Below, in pieces: positions 59,074 through 64,000 of a DNA stretch of 64,000 nucleotides. The DNA is taken from NCBI RefSeq assembly GCF_002835665.1, contig NZ_PIZV01000060.1:22675-86674 (forward strand), written 5' to 3'. The notes beneath the pieces are model-generated. The model saw only the letters and a program-made list of their open reading frames with translations, ran no database searches and was not told where the DNA came from. The stretch comes from Chryseobacterium sp. PMSZPI. Lineage in GTDB: Bacteria; Bacteroidota; Bacteroidia; Flavobacteriales; Weeksellaceae. Each line of letters starts with the position of its first letter. The first letter of the stretch is position 1. The translations under genes were made by a program, and so were the position numbers.

Positions 59074-59162
59074 GGGACATAATGAAACATCATTTTAGTT
59101 TAAATAAAAGTATGTAAATTGCAATCTTCTCCGGAGGAAAATTATCTTTAACAAAATACAAT

Positions 59163-60125
59163 TTGAGGCTACTATATTTAATATGCATTTTCATTTTCTG
59201 TACATCGACGGCACAGAAAATTCTTCCTTTGGATACTCTGAAATTAAAGGAAGCCAAAGATATGCTTGCAGATGATTATGGCAATCTCTACATCTATAAA
59301 AACAAAGACTTCAGCTTTACAAAATACGACTCATTAGGGAAACAGATTGGAAAAATGATGCTTACTGTTCCTTATAAGGTCCAAACAGTACAAAATCCAT
59401 TGAATGTTCCTCTGTTTTCTGAAAATGCTCAGGAAATGAAATTTGTAGATCAAAATTTGAATGAAATCCAAAAGCTTGATTTTAAACAAAAGTTTGGTTT
59501 TATCAGAATGGCTTATGCAGAAGATTTACAGCAGCTATGGCTATTGGATGATAGTACAAAGCGACTGATACAATATAATTTCAGGAACGATACAACCATC
59601 AATTCATACCCTTTTGATATTAGCTTTGAAGACCTGTTGGATTTGCTGGTATATGAAAATAAAATTTATATTCTGACAAGAAAAAGCGTCAGTGTTTATA
59701 CGCTGAAGTTTGAGAAACTTTATGAAACCCCTGTGAATAATGGAAAACGCTTCAGAAGAGAAAATGATACGATTCTGGTTGTTGCCAATAATTCCATTTT
59801 AAAATATGTTCCTGAAAAAGGAATGGTCACTATTTTTGAAGATCAGGATGCACAAATTGTGGATAAAAACATCCTATCTTATTTTGAAATCAAAGGGAAC
59901 AAGCTTTATCTTTACAGTCTTGAAAAAGTAAAGAAAACCGACTTGCCAAAAGAACCAGAAACTCAACCGGAAGTAAAGCCGAATTCCACGGAAAAACCAA
60001 TAGAACATATTGAAGAAAAGGAAAAGGCAAAATCCGAAGGAAAATCTTCAGACAATACATTAGAAAAATTGATAGAAGAAGCTTCCGATGTTCAGGCGAC
60101 AGTGGTGGAGAAGCTTATCAATTAA
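59163..60125 (+). CDS. Secreted protein of unknown function with Glu/Lys-rich tail
   Basis: A 320-residue protein starting with TTG (59163) since no ATG is in frame; GGAGG at 59133-59137 is further than usual. The leader MRLLYLICIFIFCTSTAQ is a good signal peptide. Residues 25-250 read as repeated beta strands with the blocks YGNLYIYKNKDFSFTKYDSLG, LQQLWLLDDSTKRLIQYNF and YENKIYILTRKSVSVYTLK, suggesting a beta propeller. Residues 262-305 are low complexity (PKEPETQPEVKPNS). It lies 23 bp before the kinase gene. Not recognised as a family. Confidence 0.72.
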   Translation: MRLLYLICIFIFCTSTAQKILPLDTLKLKEAKDMLADDYGNLYIYKNKDFSFTKYDSLGKQIGKMMLTVPYKVQTVQNPLNVPLFSENAQEMKFVDQNLNEIQKLDFKQKFGFIRMAYAEDLQQLWLLDDSTKRLIQYNFRNDTTINSYPFDISFEDLLDLLVYENKIYILTRKSVSVYTLKFEKLYETPVNNGKRFRRENDTILVVANNSILKYVPEKGMVTIFEDQDAQIVDKNILSYFEIKGNKLYLYSLEKVKKTDLPKEPETQPEVKPNSTEKPIEHIEEKEKAKSEGKSSDNTLEKLIEEASDVQATVVEKLIN

Positions 60126-60148
60126 TCAGTAAATACAAGGAAAAAAAT

Positions 60149-60763
60149 ATGCATATTGCAGTTACAGGAAACATTGGAGCAGGAAAAACAACTTTAACTA
60201 CGATGCTCTCCAAGCATTACGGATGGGATGCACAATTTGAAGATGTAGATCACAATCCTTATTTGGAGGACTTTTATTCGGATATGAGCAAGTGGAGTTT
60301 TGCGTTGCAGGTGTATTTCCTGGGAAGTAGATTCCGTCAGGTGAAAGAAATCAGAGAAAGTGGTAAAAATATTATTCAGGATCGTACCATTTATGAAGAT
60401 GCCCACATTTTTGCAGAAAACTTAAATGATATGAATCTTCTTTCTGACAGAGATTTCAATAATTATTCATCACTTTTCGATCTGATGAAAACCTTTGTTT
60501 CTGCACCGGATTTATTGATTTATTTAAAATCTGATGTACCCAATCTTGTAAAGAAAATCTACAAAAGAGGGCGTGAATACGAAGCGTCCATTAGTATCGA
60601 ATATCTATCAAAACTAAATCAAAAATATGAAAAGTGGATTTCCAATTATACGGAAGGTAAGCTTTTGGTTATTGAAGTAGATGATTTGGATTTTGTTGAA
60701 AAACCGGAGGATTTCGGATTTATTCTGGAGAAAATTGAAGCGGAACTTCACGGATTGTTTTAG
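60149..60763 (+). CDS. Deoxynucleoside kinase
   Basis: A 204-residue cytoplasmic protein of usual length. P-loop GNIGAGKTT at residues 7-15, VDHNPYLEDFYSDMSKWSFALQVYFL (substrate site), IIQDRTIYEDAHIFAENL with the DR-x-xYED catalytic motif, and the LID arginines in KRGREYEASISIEYL. It phosphorylates deoxyadenosine/deoxyguanosine or related nucleosides for salvage; specificity is not clear. It follows the propeller-like secreted protein gene closely, though the two need not be related. Confidence 0.92.
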   Translation: MHIAVTGNIGAGKTTLTTMLSKHYGWDAQFEDVDHNPYLEDFYSDMSKWSFALQVYFLGSRFRQVKEIRESGKNIIQDRTIYEDAHIFAENLNDMNLLSDRDFNNYSSLFDLMKTFVSAPDLLIYLKSDVPNLVKKIYKRGREYEASISIEYLSKLNQKYEKWISNYTEGKLLVIEVDDLDFVEKPEDFGFILEKIEAELHGLF

Positions 60764-60808
60764 CAAATATTTATCAGAATATTAAGAGAAGTCCAAATGA
60801 TTTCTTAG

Positions 60809-60816
60809 TAAATTTG
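60809..60816 (+). promoter_or_regulatory. Possible -7 element of the ArsC-like gene
   Basis: TAAATTTG, 32 bp before the ATG; no TTG partner was found. Confidence 0.4.
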
Positions 60817-60848
60817 TTGTAAACAAGTTTAATCCTAAATAATTAAAA

Positions 60849-61199
60849 ATGTTAGTTAAAGTTTTACATAACGGAAACTGTTCAAAGTCAAATGCTGTAT
60901 TGGAGTATCTTGATGAAAATGGAGTGTCTTTTGAGATTATCAATATCATTGAGGATCCGTTGAGTGTATTGGAGATTAAAACAGTTTTGAAGAAACTTAA
61001 CCAAAGCGTTTTCCATATCATTCGTAAAACGGATAAATTATATATTGAAAATTATGCAGATAAAAACTATTCCGAAGAAGAATGGATTAAAATTTTGTCT
61101 GAAAATCCTTCACTGATACAACGACCTATTTTAGTAAAAGGTTCCGTAGCCATGTTAGGAAGACCTATTGAAAATGTAAAATTCTTTATTGAAAAATAG
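60849..61199 (+). CDS. ArsC/Spx-like thioredoxin-fold protein
   Basis: A 116-residue protein. LHNGNCSKSNAVLEYLDENGV has the active Cys11 of the glutaredoxin-type arsenate reductase (CxxS) and IQRPILVKGSVAMLGRPIENV has the Arg/Pro segment near the C-terminus. ArsC reduces arsenate with glutathione/glutaredoxin; relatives (YffB, Spx) have other thiol roles. No ars genes are near. Probably a general thiol reductase. Confidence 0.84.
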   Translation: MLVKVLHNGNCSKSNAVLEYLDENGVSFEIINIIEDPLSVLEIKTVLKKLNQSVFHIIRKTDKLYIENYADKNYSEEEWIKILSENPSLIQRPILVKGSVAMLGRPIENVKFFIEK

Positions 61200-61565
61200 A
61201 GATATAGAAATAATACTTAATTGGCGGAACCAAAAGTAAAAAATAGCAACTATGCAAGTCAACTTCTAATTGGAAACTTCAGCCAATTTTAACCAATATT
61301 TAAAGACCATTTAAATCATATTAAAAATGCACTCAGCTAGAGTGCATTTCTTTCTTTTACTACTTAAACAGTATAAAGCTTATATATAAATACTTTAACT
61401 AACATTACAGATGTCCATAATTCTAATAAAAAAATATTTTTTATATATATAAGTGGTTGATAAATAGCGATTTGGCATAAAAGAATAAATCCCAGTATAA
61501 TTGATTTATTTTATATATTTAAATCAAGTTTTTAAAACAATAACTAACATTAAAAAACAATTATT
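61200..61565. other. AT-rich intergenic spacer with terminator
   Basis: It holds one terminator (61325-61360) and very AT-rich DNA around 61390-61560. No gene seen. Confidence 0.5.
61325..61360 (+). terminator. Terminator after the ArsC-like gene
   Basis: AAATGCACTC (61325-61334) pairs with GAGTGCATTT (61340-61349). CTTTCTTTT follows. Confidence 0.8.
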
Positions 61566-61865
61566 ATGAAAAAAAGTAATTTTATTAGTAACCATTGGAG
61601 TTACTGGACTTGTAAGCGCAAAAGGTGCATTAGAAAACAAAATTGAAACAAAAACTGCTAAAGTTGCTTTCCAACTGTGTGGGGTTATGGTAACTTATTA
61701 CAACTCATCGGGGCAAGCTACAGGGCAACAATGGTTTACCTCTGATCAACCAATTTAAATAGCTGCATGGCTTATCAAGCTGGGGTTATTGCCGATTTAA
61801 GATCTAAAGGTTATAATGTAAAGCAACAAACGGCATTAGGGCAATCAACCGATGTTAACCCTTAA
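61566..61865 (+). pseudogene. Frameshifted small secreted peptide with two cysteines
   Basis: The intended product, about 99 residues, is spread over three frames. After ATG 61566 a run of seven A (61569-61575) pushes the frame one base on; in the next frame the peptide continues as KKVILLVTIGVTGLVSAKG.. (a signal peptide) to WFTSDQP, where a missing base near 61756 is needed to reach NLNSCMAYQAGVIADLRSKG and the stop at 61865. One extra and one lost base in runs of A suggest either a dying gene or sequence error. The mature part has Cys in AFQLCGVMVTYY and NSCMAYQ. It sits 21 bp before the GLPGLI gene. Confidence 0.72.
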
Positions 61866-61886
61866 GAATCAACCAAAAAAAATATA

Positions 61887-62633
61887 ATGAACAAGTTTCT
61901 TTTTCTTCTATCTCTTTTATTTTTTTGGGGCTTATCAGCACAAAAGCAGATACACATACAATACTTGAATGTAAGGTCACCTATTGCCAATGTATATGAG
62001 GATTTATATACTAATGGTACAAAGGTTATATCAAAACAAGATGGTAACATTATGTGGACAGACCCAAGTTTTAATAAAAATAAAAAAACTCAAGATTTTT
62101 ATTTTATTTCTAATATTGATGATACAACAAATGACAGGAATTTCTTTTTTACATCATTTGTTAAGGACAATGCAGAAGACTATTATTTTGTATATGATAA
62201 AGTTCCACAGATTAATTGGAAAATTGAAAAAGAATCTACTAAAAAAATACTTGGTTACGAATGTATAAAAGCAATAGCTAATTTTCGTGGTTCTTCAGTA
62301 ACTGCCTACTTTACAAAAGAAATTCCTTATTCTGTTGGTCCATTTAAATTTTTTGGGTTACCAGGTGCAATTCTTGATGTAAGGGTTGATGGTAAAGATT
62401 TTGATTTATGGAAAGCTGTAAAAGTTGACCTTAATGACAAATCTAAAGTTGAATATAATCCTGATTTTCCTAACTTTACAAAAGCTAAGATGAAAGACTA
62501 TATAATACGAAAAGATGATGCTGCAACCAGTTTCTTAAATAGTAGTAAAATTAGTGGAAGTACTGGAAAAATAGCAACAGTTCGTCTAGGTGTTGAACAA
62601 CATTTTGAATGGGAAGACCAGACGACCAAATAA
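61887..62633 (+). CDS. GLPGLI-family secreted protein
   Basis: A 248-residue protein with signal peptide (MNKFLFLLSLLFFWGLSAQ). The motif GPFKFFGLPGAILDVRVD names the family. LGYECIKAIANFRGSSVTAYFTKEIPYSVGPF before it is the well-conserved block. GLPGLI proteins are found almost only in Bacteroidota and have no known role. The start is the ATG 21 bp after the frameshifted peptide gene, so both would be on one transcript. It is shorter at its C-terminus than many relatives. Confidence 0.9.
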   Translation: MNKFLFLLSLLFFWGLSAQKQIHIQYLNVRSPIANVYEDLYTNGTKVISKQDGNIMWTDPSFNKNKKTQDFYFISNIDDTTNDRNFFFTSFVKDNAEDYYFVYDKVPQINWKIEKESTKKILGYECIKAIANFRGSSVTAYFTKEIPYSVGPFKFFGLPGAILDVRVDGKDFDLWKAVKVDLNDKSKVEYNPDFPNFTKAKMKDYIIRKDDAATSFLNSSKISGSTGKIATVRLGVEQHFEWEDQTTK

Positions 62634-62653
62634 TTTTAATAATCATTAATTAT

Positions 62654-62680
62654 AAAAGCACCTCTATGGGTGCTTTTTTA
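62654..62680 (+). terminator. Terminator of the GLPGLI gene
   Basis: AAAAGCACC (62654-62662) pairs with GGTGCTTTT (62669-62677); TTT follows. Confidence 0.85.
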
Positions 62681-62731
62681 CTTTCGTGTTTATCCATAGA
62701 GAAGGATTTATTGCTGATTTTAAAATTCCAG

Positions 62732-62789
62732 GTTTGGGCTAAAGCCTATGGAAGGTTTTTATTTATTAAATGGGCTAAAGCCCATTTCT
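62732..62789. repeat. GGGCTAAAGCC-type repeats
   Basis: GGGCTAAAGCCTA at 62735-62747 and the palindrome AAATGGGCTAAAGCCCATTT (62769-62788) are two copies of one small repeat. Confidence 0.6.
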
Positions 62790-62821
62790 ATCGATCATCA
62801 AAATCTTTTACATTTTATCTG

Positions 62822-62855
62822 ATAATAAAAAAGACTGTCAAGCCAGACAGTCTTT
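62822..62855 (-). terminator. Terminator of the DUF493 gene
   Basis: AAAGACTGTC (62830-62839) pairs with 62846-62855; on the minus strand a T run follows. Confidence 0.85.
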
Positions 62856-62860
62856 AATTT

Positions 62861-63172
62861 CTACAATAGAATAACGCCTTCTATTTTTGCTACTTCTTTA
62901 TAAATATTTACCACCTGGTTAGCATCCAAAACAAATGCATTGATATTGCAGGCAGTGTATTTTCCATTTTTGCTTTCGCGATTTCCTAATGTAAATTTAA
63001 TACCATCAAAAACTTTGTAAATTTCAGTAAGTTTTGCCTGGTCTGTAGGAATAATAAATTTAAATAAATAATCTTCCGGAAAATCGTGATGATCCTCCAG
63101 TTTTTCGCTCAGAGATTTGTAAAAATCTTCCGGGCTTGCGTGTTGATTTCCTTGTAATATATCCATCTGCAA
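62861..63172 (-). CDS. DUF493 (YbeD-like) protein
   Basis: A 103-residue protein; MDILQG two codons in is an alternative start. DYLFKFIIPTDQAKLTEIYKVF and ESKNGKYTACNINAFVLDANQVVNIYKEVAKIEGVILL are the alpha/beta ACT-like DUF493 pattern. Such proteins may sense small ligands; role unknown. The DUF4197 gene is 34 bp upstream on the same strand. Confidence 0.86.
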   Translation of the reverse strand: MQMDILQGNQHASPEDFYKSLSEKLEDHHDFPEDYLFKFIIPTDQAKLTEIYKVFDGIKFTLGNRESKNGKYTACNINAFVLDANQVVNIYKEVAKIEGVILL

Positions 63173-63206
63173 TTATTAATATAATATAAATATAACGAAA
63201 TTTTTC

Positions 63207-63878
63207 CTATTTTCCAAACGGTCCCAACAGGGATTTTGAGTTCTGATGTTCATAATCTTCGATAATATTGAACAGCCCGCTTACCAGTTGCTCCGAAGCA
63301 AGTTGGCTTAATCCTCCTGCATTTACCGTATTCTTATTTCCACCTAAAAGACTTCCCAGGAAATTACTTCCGGATAAGGCTGTGTTGATGGTTTTCACGA
63401 TTCCGTATTCATTTAATTTCTCATCTACCTTTGGAGCTATCGCTGCGATAAGTTGCTGAGAGGTCTTTTCTTTGAGAATCTGGGTGGCAGTAGTCCCCTG
63501 GATAATTCTTGATACGTCCTGAGCATTTAAGCTGTTTACGGCACCCTGTAGAATTGGTCTTGAAGTATTGACAGTATAAGCTGCTGCCTGTGCAATATAA
63601 TCTCTTTCTTTAGCTACTAATGAAGGTGCAATTTTTTCCAACATGGAATTAACCTCTCTCAATTGCTTGGGAAGAGCCTTATCTACCATATTGTTTTGAA
63701 GAAAAGCTTCTTTATTGGTGTAAATTCCCATCCCTTTATCAATCCCGTTAAGAAGCATTCTTTTAATAATGGAAAGCCCCATATCGGATGTCGCCAATGT
63801 TGTGCATGACTGTACCGTAGTGGTTATCAGGGTACCGGTCCCTATTATAAGAGCCGCTGCTATAATATATTTTTTCAT
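63207..63878 (-). CDS. DUF4197 exported protein
   Basis: A 223-residue protein. MKKYIIAAALIIGTGTLITTTVQSC is a signal with a possible lipid-attached Cys25. LPKQLREVNSMLEKIAPSLVAKERDYIAQAAAYTV and GTTATQILKEKTSQQLIAAIAPKVDEKLNEYGIVK are the all-helical DUF4197 blocks. LGSLLGGNKN forms a Gly-rich loop. Function unknown; probably periplasmic. A 119-bp AT-rich end of the window follows without a visible gene. Confidence 0.87.
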   Translation of the reverse strand: MKKYIIAAALIIGTGTLITTTVQSCTTLATSDMGLSIIKRMLLNGIDKGMGIYTNKEAFLQNNMVDKALPKQLREVNSMLEKIAPSLVAKERDYIAQAAAYTVNTSRPILQGAVNSLNAQDVSRIIQGTTATQILKEKTSQQLIAAIAPKVDEKLNEYGIVKTINTALSGSNFLGSLLGGNKNTVNAGGLSQLASEQLVSGLFNIIEDYEHQNSKSLLGPFGK

Positions 63879-64000
63879 TGATCTTTTTCTTGGTTTTTCA
63901 AAAACTGCACCAAAGGTAAATACTATTATCTATTTAACAAAATATTAAATTTTGCATGCGCATTTGGTGAATTATTTTCTGAAAATTAATATTTGGGCAT

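Overview
The window comes from a low-GC member of the Bacteroidota, most likely a Chryseobacterium-type Flavobacteriales (Weeksellaceae) chromosome. The signs are promoters of the TAnnTTTG type, a type IX secretion (T9SS) sorting domain, a GLPGLI protein, several signal-peptide surface proteins that begin with VGxNTxxPxxTMD, DUF2490/DUF2911/DUF4197/DUF1569 proteins, and intergenic spaces full of short dispersed palindromic repeats. There is no rRNA, prophage, transposase or CRISPR array. One tRNA (Arg, ACG) is present.

Layout. 1-2.6 kb: three tandem secreted paralogues with C1q-like ends. 3-9 kb: secreted alpha/beta hydrolase, S41 peptidase, OmpA-type lipoprotein and a LamG-like T9SS cargo. 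9.3-17.6 kb: a cluster around a Crp/Fnr regulator with a haloperoxidase-type hydrolase, RidA-like protein, periplasmic isochorismatase-type hydrolase, YtcJ-like amidohydrolase, DoxX protein, alginate-export-type porin and a stand-alone M17 N-terminal domain. 17.9-28.1 kb: surface proteins, a CREST-type membrane protein bracketed by repeats, a PIG-L deacetylase / 34-aa membrane protein / sodium-solute symporter operon, and a truncated chimeric hydrolase gene. 28.7-32.7 kb: tRNA-Arg, a metal-chelate binding lipoprotein, mtgA and a Gcr-type membrane protein. 32.9-38.5 kb, all minus: DsbA-like protein, SnoaL-like lipoprotein, MBL-fold protein, a second Crp/Fnr regulator, DUF721, recF and a UbiA-like protein. 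38.5-45 kb: a giant alpha-2-macroglobulin-like protein followed by ecotin. 45.5-49.3 kb: TolC / HlyD / ABC-2 permease export genes without an ATPase. 49.5-64 kb: small VOC, GNAT and SRPBCC enzymes, a bestrophin, a Na+/H+ antiporter, two tandem glutaminyl cyclotransferase-like lipoproteins, a deoxynucleoside kinase, an ArsC-like protein, a frameshifted small secreted peptide gene next to a GLPGLI gene, DUF493 and DUF4197.

The strongest unannotated signal is a shared promoter design. At six places, in front of the haloperoxidase-type hydrolase, RidA, a gene-free segment, the isochorismatase-type gene and (twice) the MBL-fold gene, a palindrome of the form ATTRAAC-N2-GTTYAAT sits exactly 21 bp upstream of a TAnnTTTG-type -7 element (two of the six -7 elements have one mismatch). 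Its centre is then about 41 bp before the likely transcription start, the classic class II activator position. The two loci each carry one of two paralogous Crp/Fnr regulators with near-identical recognition helices. This suggests a two-locus regulon, including a possible about 200-nt small RNA at 11.63-11.83 kb.

The second theme is genome remodelling by short repeats. At least four families of dispersed repeats are visible. One of them supplies the C-terminus of a membrane protein. Gene 3' ends have been copied elsewhere: an ompA tail at 9.1 kb, and a haloperoxidase tail fused to a truncated serine hydrolase at 27.5 kb.
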